Assembly (NCBI GenBank): GCA_040880365.1
Contig: JBBDIO010000257.1
Span: 1 to 12,458 of the forward strand
Length of the DNA stretch: 12,458 bases
Reading direction: 5' to 3'
DNA from: JBBDIO01 sp040880365
GTDB lineage: Bacteria; Chloroflexota; Anaerolineae; Caldilineales; Caldilineaceae
The notes under the pieces were generated by a model. The model worked only from the letters and a program-made list of their open reading frames with translations. It had not been told where the DNA came from and made no database searches. Of this stretch, positions 6,464 to 12,458 are shown piece by piece (positions within the stretch are counted from its first letter, which is position 1; every line of letters starts with the position of its first letter). Both the position numbers and the translations under genes were made by a program.

Positions 6464-6469
6464 CCCTTG
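6454..6469. terminator. Possible bidirectional terminator hairpin at convergent junction
   Basis: CAAGGG (6454-6459) and CCCTTG (6464-6469) form a perfect 6-bp stem with a CTAA loop that contains most of the stop codon of permease 2. It sits between two converging operons whose stop codons are only 9 bp apart. No U-run follows on either strand, so it would be a weak or non-canonical terminator, or only a 3-prime mRNA stabiliser. Confidence 0.4.
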
Positions 6470-6472
6470 CCC

Positions 6473-7552
6473 CTAACGTGTGCGCCGCTGCCGCCAGAGC
6501 AGATAGATGAAAAAGGGTGCGCCAATCGCGGCGGTAATCAGGCCGCAGGGTAACTCGGTGGGGGCCAGCAGCGTGCGCCCGGCCAGGTCGGCCGCGACCA
6601 CAATCAACGCGCCGACCGCGCCCGCCACCGGCACCAGTCCCACATGATCCGGGCCTGCCAGGCGTCGCCCAATGTGCGGCGCCATCAGCCCCACAAAGCC
6701 CAGCGTGCCCGCCGCCGCCACACTCGCGCCGGCCAGCCCCACCGCAGTCAGCAACAAAACCCCGCGTCGTCCGGTCACCGCGTTGCCCAGCCCCTGGGCC
6801 ACATCTTCACCCAGATTCAACACATTGAGATCGCGCGCCAATAGCCAGGTCAGCGGCACACAGGTGACAATCCAGGGCACAATCGCCCAGACTTCTGCCC
6901 AGGAACGCCCATAGACGCTGCCCGTGAGCCAGACCAGCGCGCGCTGCACATTGTTGATTTCACCAAATGTGATGAGCAGCGTAGTCAGCGCGCCGATAAT
7001 CGCGCCCAGACCAATCCCCACCAGGATAAGTCGCAGAGGCGAATCGCCGCCTTGCCACGCCAATACATAGATCAACAGCGCGACCCCGGCCCCACCGGCA
7101 AACGCGGCCACGGGAATCCACCCGGCCGCCACATTGGTGAAGAGCACAATCAACGCCACAGCGGCCAATCCTGCCCCCGCGTTGATGCCCAGAATGCCCG
7201 GCGCGGCCAGCGGATTGCGCGTCAATCCCTGGAGAATTGTGCCCGCCACGCCCAACGCCACCCCCGCCAGAGCGGCCACCAACATGCGCGGCAAGCGCAA
7301 AATGTTCACCACAAAGTGAAAATCGCCATTGGGCGTGGGCAGCCCGACCAATGTACGCAAGACATCACCCGGCGCGATGGGATATTCGCCCACCCCCATA
7401 TTCACCACCATCACCGCCAGGGTGGTCAGCAACAGCAGCAGCAACACCCCCGGCACACGCCGCCCCATCCGCAAAGAGAAGCGGCCCCCGGCCCCGCGCA
7501 CAACCGTCCAGATTTCCCCGTCCGGCGCGCGTTGTTTATTGGTCGCGCTCAT
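6473..7552 (-). CDS. Iron-siderophore ABC transporter permease (FecCD/FepG-type)
   Basis: A 359-residue BtuC/FecCD-family permease, with about ten membrane helices after a basic N-terminal tail. It carries the family signature in helices 3-4 (GVALGVAGTILQGLTRNPLA through GILGINAGAGLA, about residues 97-130), the LGEDVAQGLG cytoplasmic coupling loop, the GFVGLMAPHIGRRLAGPDH segment, and the C-terminal ELPCGLITAAIGAPFFIYLLWR ending. It should pair with the permease just upstream to form the siderophore channel and dock the FecE-type ATPase. The ATG lies 34 bp after the upstream permease stop, with only a weak SD (GTGGAA). It is the last gene of the minus-strand operon and converges on the sugar operon. 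Confidence 0.92.
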   Translation of the reverse strand: MSATNKQRAPDGEIWTVVRGAGGRFSLRMGRRVPGVLLLLLLTTLAVMVVNMGVGEYPIAPGDVLRTLVGLPTPNGDFHFVVNILRLPRMLVAALAGVALGVAGTILQGLTRNPLAAPGILGINAGAGLAAVALIVLFTNVAAGWIPVAAFAGGAGVALLIYVLAWQGGDSPLRLILVGIGLGAIIGALTTLLITFGEINNVQRALVWLTGSVYGRSWAEVWAIVPWIVTCVPLTWLLARDLNVLNLGEDVAQGLGNAVTGRRGVLLLTAVGLAGASVAAAGTLGFVGLMAPHIGRRLAGPDHVGLVPVAGAVGALIVVAADLAGRTLLAPTELPCGLITAAIGAPFFIYLLWRQRRTR

Positions 7553-7586
7553 TTGTTCATTTCCACTTCTGCCAAAATTGCCCGGT

Positions 7587-8639
7587 TCACCGTTGCACGC
7601 GCCAACGTACCAGATAGATAAAGAACGGCCCGCCGATGAGCGCGGTCATAATACCCACCGGCAGTTCGGTCGGGCGCAAGACCAGCCGCGCCGTCACATC
7701 GGCCACCAGCAGAAAAATCGCGCCCGCCAGCGCGGCATAGGGCAGAATCCAGCGATAATCCACGCCCACGGCAAAGCGCACCATATGCGGAATCACCAGC
7801 CCGATGAAGCCAATCGGCCCGGCGACGGCCACGGCCCCACCCGCCAGCAACACCACACACAGCGCGGCCAGCGCCTTGATCCAGAGCGTATTTTGCCCCA
7901 GGCCGCGCGCCACATCTTCGCCCAATGCCAGCGTGGTAATCTGGCGACCCAGCGCCAGCGCCACCACCATGCCCACCGCCAGATAGGGACCCACCTGGAG
8001 CAGCAAGGTGAGGTCGCGCCCGGCGATTGAACCCGCCAGCCAGAAGCGGACTTCTTCCAGTGTGCGCTCGTTCAGGATCAGAATGCCGGTGGTGAGTGAC
8101 GACAGCAGCGCGGTAAACGCGGCCCCGGCAATCGTCAGGTTCAGCGGCGTCGGGCCACCCCGCCCCAGCGCGCCGATGGCATAGACCAGCCCCGCAGTGA
8201 TCGCCGCGCCCACCAGCGCAAACAGGGCATAGAGCGTCAACGTCTGGATGCCCAGCAGATAGACTGCCAGCACCACACCCAACGCCGCGCCGGTGTTGAT
8301 GCCCAGAATACCGGGATCTGCCAGCGGGTTGCGCGTGAGGCCCTGCATAATGGCCCCCGCCACGCCCAACGATGCACCCACCAGCGCACCGACTGCCGCC
8401 CGCGGCACGCGCAAGGTGCGGATAATCAGATGATCGGTGGCGGTGGGGTCAAAGGCAAAGAGCGAATCCCACACATCGCCCAAGCCAATCTGCGCCGCGC
8501 CAAAGGCCACACTCCCCAGCATGGTCAGCAGGAGTGCGCCCATCCCCACCACAAGCCCGCCCAACAACACAGGATGGGTACGCCGCGCGCGTACCCGTCC
8601 CTCTGACATCACAGCATGATTGCCGGCTGCGCTCGTCAT
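7587..8639 (-). CDS. Iron-siderophore ABC transporter permease (FecCD/FepD-type)
   Basis: A 350-residue FecCD-family permease paralogous to the downstream gene. It shows the same marks: GASLGVAGAIMQGLTRNPLA through GILGINTGAALG (about residues 88-120), LGEDVARGLG, GPIGFIGLVIPHMVR and the C-terminal ELPVGIMTALIGGPFFIYLVRWR. About ten transmembrane helices are expected. It transports ferric-siderophore across the inner membrane as a dimer with the second permease. The ATG at 8639 begins only 3 nt after the stop codon of the binding-protein gene, with no clear SD, so translational coupling is likely. An internal ATG (residue 11, MSEGRVRARR) is an alternative start. Confidence 0.92.
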   Translation of the reverse strand: MTSAAGNHAVMSEGRVRARRTHPVLLGGLVVGMGALLLTMLGSVAFGAAQIGLGDVWDSLFAFDPTATDHLIIRTLRVPRAAVGALVGASLGVAGAIMQGLTRNPLADPGILGINTGAALGVVLAVYLLGIQTLTLYALFALVGAAITAGLVYAIGALGRGGPTPLNLTIAGAAFTALLSSLTTGILILNERTLEEVRFWLAGSIAGRDLTLLLQVGPYLAVGMVVALALGRQITTLALGEDVARGLGQNTLWIKALAALCVVLLAGGAVAVAGPIGFIGLVIPHMVRFAVGVDYRWILPYAALAGAIFLLVADVTARLVLRPTELPVGIMTALIGGPFFIYLVRWRVQR

Positions 8640-8642
8640 AGT

Positions 8643-9734
8643 CTAGTCCGCAGAATCCAGCAGGACCGCGGTCACAATTTCTGCCACCAACTGTGCCGAA
8701 AGCGGCCCGCCAAAGAGCCACGTATCACCACCCAGCGGATAATCATGCCCATTGCGCACAAATTCCAGATTTTCCCACAGCGGGCGAATGGCATCGCGCT
8801 GGAAAACATCGTTGTCGGCCTGCACCACATAGAAGAAGCTCACATCACCCAATTCGGGCAGCGTCTCCATGCTCACCGTGGTGAAGCCATAGGTCTGAAA
8901 GCCATCTTGCCAGCCGTTGCGCAAGCCCAGATTTTCCACAATCTGGGTCGCCATTGCATTGTCGGTAAACAGACGCACCTGGACCGTGTCACTGCCAAAA
9001 GCCTGCGCCAGCACAAAGGGGCGGTCGGCCTGCCCGGCGTCGGCGATCTGCGCGCGCAGTTCGGCATAGGTGTCTTCCACATCGGCCAACACCTGCTCGG
9101 CCTGCGCCGTGCGATCCAGCACCTGTGCGATGGTCAGAAATGTCCGGCGCATCTCATCATACTGCGTGCCCTGTTCGGCAGTCGGGTAGGAATCAAAGAC
9201 CAGCGTCGGCGCAATCGCCTGCAATTCTTCATAGGATTGCTCGACCCGGAAGGCAGAAGCCAGAATCAGATCGGGCTGCAACGCGGCGAGCGTTTCCAGA
9301 TTCGGTTCCTGGCGCGTGCCCACATCGGGCACGGTGTCATCCAGCGCAACCGGAATGCGCACCCAATTGTGATAGCCCTCAATATCGGCGACGCCTGCGG
9401 GCTGGATGCCCAGCGCCAACAGATTCTCGGTATAGGTCCATTCCAGTGTGACAATGCGCTGGGGCACGCCACAAATCTCGGTCGCGCCGCGTGCATGGGT
9501 CACGCTGACACATTCTGCGGCGGCTTCATCGGCTGCCGCACTCGCCGGCGCAGCAGTAGATGAGGCCGCGGGCGCAGTAGCCGCTGGTGCGCCGGGTGTG
9601 GGTGCGGCAATGCAGCCTGCCAGCAAAATCGCGCCTACCAGCAAAAAAGCCACGCGCGGCAGACGAATATGGAGAATCGAAACCGATGAGGTTCGACGGG
9701 TTGGCAACTGTTTTTGTAGCATAGGGTGCAGCAT
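8643..9734 (-). CDS. Iron-siderophore ABC transporter substrate-binding lipoprotein (FecB/FepB-like)
   Basis: A 363-residue periplasmic-binding-protein-fold (class III, helical backbone) lipoprotein. The signal peptide has a basic N-region (LHIRLPR), a hydrophobic core and the lipobox L-A-G-C with Cys41 as the lipid anchor, then a long Ala/Pro/Thr/Ser linker (about 43-74). The mature domain begins ATEICGVPQRIVTLEWTYTE and continues LLALGIQPAGVAD, GTRQEPNLETLAALQPDLIL and TLVFDSY, the standard FecB/BtuF N-lobe pattern. The C-lobe ends in WENLEFVRNGHDYPLGGDTW. The ligand is probably a ferric siderophore; which one is not readable. AGGAAAGAG on the minus strand (9741-9749) is a strong SD for the ATG at 9734. 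Four codons on, a second ATG (MLQKQ) is an alternative. Confidence 0.9.
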   Translation of the reverse strand: MLHPMLQKQLPTRRTSSVSILHIRLPRVAFLLVGAILLAGCIAAPTPGAPAATAPAASSTAAPASAAADEAAAECVSVTHARGATEICGVPQRIVTLEWTYTENLLALGIQPAGVADIEGYHNWVRIPVALDDTVPDVGTRQEPNLETLAALQPDLILASAFRVEQSYEELQAIAPTLVFDSYPTAEQGTQYDEMRRTFLTIAQVLDRTAQAEQVLADVEDTYAELRAQIADAGQADRPFVLAQAFGSDTVQVRLFTDNAMATQIVENLGLRNGWQDGFQTYGFTTVSMETLPELGDVSFFYVVQADNDVFQRDAIRPLWENLEFVRNGHDYPLGGDTWLFGGPLSAQLVAEIVTAVLLDSAD

Positions 9735-9783
9735 TTGACACTCTTTCCTGGTTTATTCTGAAAAATCGATTTGGTTTGTGAAG

Positions 9784-9799
9784 GGCGCGAGTTTGCGCC
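9784..9799 (-). repeat. Small hairpin between sucrase/ferredoxin-like and SBP genes
   Basis: GGCGC (9784-9788) and GCGCC (9795-9799) form a 5-bp GC stem with a 6-nt loop in the 95-bp spacer. No U-run follows on the minus strand, so it is at most a processing or mRNA-stability element that could favour higher expression of the binding protein. Confidence 0.3.
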
Positions 9800-9829
9800 G
9801 GGCTTCATCTATAGGCAAGACAATCCCGT

Positions 9830-10939
9830 TTAGGCGGAATATACGACGGGCGTCACCGGTTCGAATGCGGTCGCGTGTTCCTGGGTCACTGCGGTCAATG
9901 CGGACACGGCATATTGAGCGTAGCGATAGGTTTTAGACGCGCCGGTTGACCCCTGGGTTTCGATCCAGTCGATGATTTCGACCCGCGCGCAATAGCGTCT
10001 CCATTCGCCCGTGGGCGCGGTATAATCCAGCGCCAGTTCCATCCAGTGTGGATCGCTGTGTTCTGTGTCCTGGGCCAACACGGTGGTCGAACGGGCATAG
10101 TCGAACCACGCCCAGCCCACCCGCTCCCACAGCGCGCGCTCGGCGGCCTGGGCAAAGCCCGCGTCTACCCCCGCCCAGCCCCGATAGTGAGCGTGCAACC
10201 GTTGCGGATCGACCTGGCGCGCGACAATCTGCGCGGCTTGCTCCTCGCCCACATAGGCCCAATAGTGCCCGGTGGGGAAATCCATAAGCGTGGGCGCAAA
10301 GATATGCCCACCAAAGTGGCTTACCCGCCACACACGCAGCCCCGCATGGGCATGGTGGTCGCGCAGATGCTGATAGAGAGGAAAGCCAAACTTGGCACAG
10401 GCCACATCGATAGTGCCGTGGGTGCAGACCAGCAGATCCCGGGTGGTGGCTGGCAGGGGAACCTGATAGCGCGCATAGGTATCCAGTTGGCTGCGGTCTT
10501 CGAACAAGGCCCAGAGCAACGGCCCGGCCGCGGCGTCGGGCACAAGATATTCGGTGCGCCGAAAAGCCGCAAAGGGTTGCGCAATCGGTGTCCCATCCGG
10601 TGTTTGATCCGGTGCCTGATCCGGTACCGGCATCCGATCGAAGTAGATCACCCGCCGTCGCCCCGGCACGCTATAGGCGGGATCGGGCGCCACCAGCAAA
10701 GGGCGATGGTTATAGGGTTGCCCCGCGTGATAGCGCGCCAGCCACAGATCGCGCAGGTCGAGCATGGCCTGGGGCAGTGCGCCTGCCTGAGTATAGAGAC
10801 TGTTTTTCCAGGGCAAGGGCGTCTCTAGCAAGATCGCGTCGTCAAAGTGCCCGGCATGGCCGCCGGGATCAAACCCCTGGGCGTGAGCCAGCACATTACA
10901 ATAGTCTTTGGTGGGCTGGGTTGTGCTATGAATATTCAT
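9830..10939 (-). CDS. Sucrase/ferredoxin-like (Apd1/Aim32-type) [2Fe-2S] protein, putative ferric-siderophore reductase
   Basis: A 369-residue protein of the Suc_Fer-like family (thioredoxin-like ferredoxin fold). The N-terminal motif C14-N-V-L-A-H-A-Q-G and ILLETPLPWKNSLY (37-49) match the family start. The core has C172-T-H-G and C181-A-K-F-G-F-P-L-Y (a C-x8-C pair), then S-H208-F-G-G-H212-I-F-A-P (an H-x3-H pair). This Cys2His2 arrangement is the cluster-binding set established for the bis-histidinyl [2Fe-2S] proteins Apd1 and Aim32. There is no signal peptide, so it is cytosolic. Its place between the ATPase and binding-protein genes of a siderophore importer suggests that it reduces ferric siderophore after uptake, analogous to FhuF; this is inference. 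A PDQA-PDQT-PDGT repeat (106-117) comes from a 12-bp triplication. The SD is weak (AGAAAG). Confidence 0.85.
   Translation of the reverse strand: MNIHSTTQPTKDYCNVLAHAQGFDPGGHAGHFDDAILLETPLPWKNSLYTQAGALPQAMLDLRDLWLARYHAGQPYNHRPLLVAPDPAYSVPGRRRVIYFDRMPVPDQAPDQTPDGTPIAQPFAAFRRTEYLVPDAAAGPLLWALFEDRSQLDTYARYQVPLPATTRDLLVCTHGTIDVACAKFGFPLYQHLRDHHAHAGLRVWRVSHFGGHIFAPTLMDFPTGHYWAYVGEEQAAQIVARQVDPQRLHAHYRGWAGVDAGFAQAAERALWERVGWAWFDYARSTTVLAQDTEHSDPHWMELALDYTAPTGEWRRYCARVEIIDWIETQGSTGASKTYRYAQYAVSALTAVTQEHATAFEPVTPVVYSA
10590..10625. repeat. 12-bp triple tandem repeat within sucrase/ferredoxin-like gene
   Basis: Three head-to-tail units, GTCCCATCCGGT (10590-10601), GTTTGATCCGGT (10602-10613) and GCCTGATCCGGT (10614-10625), share an ATCCGGT core and keep the frame. 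On the minus strand they encode the repeated tetrapeptide PDQA/PDQT/PDGT at residues 106-117, between the N-terminal part and the cluster-binding core. Confidence 0.85.
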
Positions 10940-11061
10940 AGGTCGCTTTCTGCATAAAACGCGTATTTGCAGGCATGGAGCAACGTTTCCAGTTGAAAGT
11001 GGAATTCAGAAACAGATGCAATTGTCGCAACTTGCGGGTTTACACGCCGACGCCCGATTGT

Positions 11062-11952
11062 CTAATGGGCGGGCATCCGGGTTTGCGCGGCGACGGGCGC
11101 GGGCGGAACCGGCGCGTGGGCAAGGAGTGGATCATCTGTGCCCCGCCGTCCATTCTGCATTTGGGCATAGAGTCGCGCCCGGCAAATGGGGATACACATG
11201 GGCGTGCCAGTGACGGGATCGGGCACAATGCAGGAACGCAGTTGAAACACATCTTCGATCATGGCTTCGGTCATCACCTGGGCGGGCGTGCCCTGGGCGC
11301 GGATCTCACCATCGCAGAGTGCAACCAGATGATGAGCATAGCGGCAGGCATGATTCAAATCGTGGAGCACCATCACAATCGTGCGCCCGCGTTGATTCAA
11401 TTCTTCCAGCAAATCCAGCACTTCCAGCTGATAGGCCAAATCGAGAAACGTAGTCGGCTCATCGAGCAAGAGAATATCGGTTTCCTGCGCCAGCGCCATA
11501 GCAATCCACGCCCGCTGCCGCTGTCCCCCCGAAAGCGTATCTACCGGACGGGCGGCCAATTCGGTCAGGTTGGTAATCTCCAGCGCGTCCTGGGTGATGC
11601 GCGCATCTTCGGGCGACCACTGTTGAAACCAGCTCTGATGTGGATAGCGGCCTTGCGCCACCAGTTCCTGCACGGTCAGCCCTTCGGGGGCAACCGGACT
11701 CTGGGGCAAAATGCCCAGCTGGCGCGCCAGCTCTTTGGTGCTCACGGCGTGAATCGCCTTGCCGTCGAGCGTCACCTGTCCGGCCCGCGGCCGTAGCAGG
11801 CGCGCCAGCCCCCGCAGCAAAGTCGATTTGCCACAGCCGTTTGGCCCCACCAAAACGGTGATTTTGCCGGCGGGGATTTCCAGATCCAGTTGATTGATAA
11901 TCGGTGTGGTGTCATAGCCCAACACCAATGTCTGTGCGCGTAAATCGTGCAT
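11062..11952 (-). CDS. Iron-siderophore ABC transporter ATP-binding protein (FecE/FhuC-type)
   Basis: A 296-residue ABC ATPase. It shows Walker A G-P-N-G-C-G-K-S-T (36-44), Q-loop Gln84 (LGILPQSP), the signature LSGGQRQR (140-147), Walker B ILLLDEP (160-166), D-loop T-F-L-D (168-171) and H-loop His197 (VLHDLNHACRYA). The L-T-V-Q-E-L-V-A-Q-G-R-Y-P-H segment (92-105) and the HDLNHACRYAHHLV stretch are characteristic of the FecE/FepC iron-siderophore subfamily. The C-terminal extension (about 265-296, rich in Ala/Pro) is not conserved in the family. It powers the two FecCD permeases downstream. AGGA on the minus strand (11959-11962) is 6 nt from the ATG. It is the first gene of the operon, with repeat boxes immediately upstream and a 122-bp spacer before the next gene. 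Confidence 0.92.
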   Translation of the reverse strand: MHDLRAQTLVLGYDTTPIINQLDLEIPAGKITVLVGPNGCGKSTLLRGLARLLRPRAGQVTLDGKAIHAVSTKELARQLGILPQSPVAPEGLTVQELVAQGRYPHQSWFQQWSPEDARITQDALEITNLTELAARPVDTLSGGQRQRAWIAMALAQETDILLLDEPTTFLDLAYQLEVLDLLEELNQRGRTIVMVLHDLNHACRYAHHLVALCDGEIRAQGTPAQVMTEAMIEDVFQLRSCIVPDPVTGTPMCIPICRARLYAQMQNGRRGTDDPLLAHAPVPPAPVAAQTRMPAH

Positions 11953-11961
11953 GAAATATCC

Positions 11962-11993
11962 TGTTATACATCGTGTTACACTGTGTTACACTG
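11962..11993 (-). promoter_or_regulatory. Triple repeat of short palindromic boxes upstream of FecE-type gene (operator candidate)
   Basis: TGTTACACTG is repeated perfectly head to tail (11974-11983, 11984-11993), and a related TGTTATACATCG precedes it (11962-11973). Each unit centres on a dyad: TGTTATACA (11962-11970), GTGTTACAC (11973-11981) and GTGTTACAC (11983-11991). The last two are 10 bp, one helical turn, apart. The boxes begin 9 bp from the ATPase start codon and overlap its SD by one base, so a bound regulator would block transcription or translation. They do not match the Fur, DtxR/IdeR or MntR consensus. Confidence 0.5.
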
Positions 11994-12215
11994 GGACCGG
12001 CTGCCATCCAGAGGTCGGTTAAACCCCCAGGGCGGCCGCGATTCGACGTTTACTCGCTTGGGCACAATCGGCAGACAGCGCGCCGACCGACCCGCCGGTA
12101 AACCATAACACTTCGCCATGCACCATTCAAGGGGGTCGGGCGGGGAATTTGCGGCCAGACGCCTACTGTCCATCCAAAGCGGCCACTTAGCATGATTTGA
12201 GTTTTGGGTTAGCCT

Positions 12216-12225
12216 TGCTTAAGCA
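12216..12225. promoter_or_regulatory. Perfect 10-bp palindrome just upstream of SDR -35
   Basis: TGCTTAAGCA is a perfect palindrome ending 2 bp before the TTGACA hexamer, a classic position for an activator or repressor site. No family consensus is recognised. Confidence 0.4.
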
Positions 12226-12227
12226 GA

Positions 12228-12255
12228 TTGACAAGCGCGGTTAGCTACCTATACT
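12228..12255 (+). promoter_or_regulatory. Strong sigma70-type promoter for SDR gene
   Basis: TTGACA (12228-12233, perfect) and TATACT (12250-12255, 5 of 6) are separated by 16 bp. Transcription would begin near 12262, giving a 5-prime leader of about 45 nt. It is the clearest promoter in the window. Confidence 0.7.
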
Positions 12256-12266
12256 GTTGTGAACAG
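12254..12266. promoter_or_regulatory. Inverted repeat over SDR promoter -10/start point
   Basis: CTGTT-GTG-AACAG has perfect 5-bp arms and overlaps the -10 end and the predicted transcription start. This suits a repressor operator, but the arms are short. Confidence 0.4.
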
Positions 12267-12306
12267 ATACGATTTGCCAGGCTTCACCCATCGGGAAAGT
12301 GATTGA

Positions 12307-12458
12307 ATGACCCAGCTTTTGGAAAACAAGTCCGTTCTGATCACCGGCGGCGGTTCGGGCATTGGCCGCGCGGCGGCTATCGCCTGTGCCGCGGCGCGCG
12401 CGCGGCTGCTGGTCACCGATGTAGATGCGGGGGCAGCCGAGGCCACCGCCGCCCAGAT
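12307..12458 (+). CDS. Short-chain dehydrogenase/reductase (SDR), N-terminal part
   Basis: Only the first 50 residues are in the window; the gene runs off the right edge. The start MTQLLENKSVLITGGG leads into the Rossmann nucleotide-binding motif T13-G-G-G-S-G-I-G20 of classical SDRs, followed by helix RAAAIACAAARA and strand LLVTDVD. The acidic residue at the end of strand 2 (D38) favours NAD(H) over NADP(H). The substrate cannot be told without the catalytic Y-x3-K region. GGGAAAG (12293-12299) serves as SD before ATG 12307. It is divergent from the siderophore operon and has its own strong promoter. Confidence 0.88.
   Translation, partial: MTQLLENKSVLITGGGSGIGRAAAIACAAARARLLVTDVDAGAAEATAAQ

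Larger units (their letters stand above)
11953..12306. other. Divergent intergenic region between siderophore operon and SDR gene
   Basis: A 354-bp spacer between divergent genes. It holds repeat boxes next to the ATPase start (11962-11993) and an SDR-side promoter with palindromes (12216-12266). The middle part (about 11994-12200) shows no convincing gene; the 65-codon minus-strand frame there has no SD and no recognisable domain. I found no good -35/-10 pair for the minus-strand operon. Confidence 0.6.

Noticed and set aside
8616..9563. Plus-strand open frame of 315 codons opposite the FecB-type gene
   Set aside because: Its sequence is rich in R/H/Q/G with no recognisable domain, and it mirrors the codon pattern of the real minus-strand gene.
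11976..12173. 65-codon minus-strand frame with several cysteines in the divergent spacer
   Set aside because: It has no SD, no conserved cysteine pattern such as CxxC pairs, and overlaps the repeat boxes; it is treated as noncoding.
12001..12200. Fur or DtxR-type consensus box for the siderophore operon
   Set aside because: I looked for GATAATGAT-like or TTAGG-type dyads between the two genes and found none convincing.

Overview
The window (about 58-60% GC by eye) looks like a metagenome- or scaffold-derived bacterial chromosome segment, because it contains a run of 100 N. The gene content suggests Chloroflexota (Anaerolineae/Caldilineae-like): a Tat-type lipoprotein sugar-binding protein with two MalFG-type permeases and no ATPase gene, plus a siderophore uptake cluster with a sucrase/ferredoxin-like protein. 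The taxonomic call is an inference from protein style, not proof.

Layout. Positions 1-888 hold no intact gene. They contain an internally deleted remnant of a luciferase-like (LLM) flavin monooxygenase (345-731), a strong hairpin at its left edge (310-339) and a perfect 13-bp tandem repeat (818-843). Then come a small VOC/glyoxalase-fold protein (889-1284) and an MFS transporter (1348-2643), both on the plus strand, followed by the assembly gap (2651-2750). A long leader (2751-3117) with a direct repeat and a 12-bp-stem palindrome precedes a plus-strand carbohydrate ABC operon: binding lipoprotein (3118-4488), a structured spacer, permease 1 (4592-5521) and permease 2 (5522-6463). That operon converges, with a 9-bp gap and a small hairpin, on a minus-strand iron-siderophore operon that reads from 11952 down to 6473: FecE-type ATPase, sucrase/ferredoxin-like [2Fe-2S] protein, FecB-type binding lipoprotein and two FecCD-type permeases. 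A 354-bp divergent spacer (11953-12306) carries repeat boxes beside the ATPase start and a near-consensus promoter driving a plus-strand short-chain dehydrogenase that runs off the window end.

How the parts work together. The minus-strand cluster is a complete ferric-siderophore import system: lipoprotein capture, heterodimeric permease and ATPase. It also encodes a cytoplasmic protein whose C-x8-C and H-x3-H spacing matches the bis-histidinyl [2Fe-2S] Apd1/Aim32-type proteins, which makes it a good candidate for the reductive iron-release step. The plus-strand carbohydrate importer must borrow an ATPase encoded elsewhere.

The least expected sequence-level pattern is a recurrent set of short (10-15 bp) head-to-tail duplications. 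They occur in spacers, linkers and the pseudogene across the whole window, and several lie exactly where regulatory or RNA structure would be expected.
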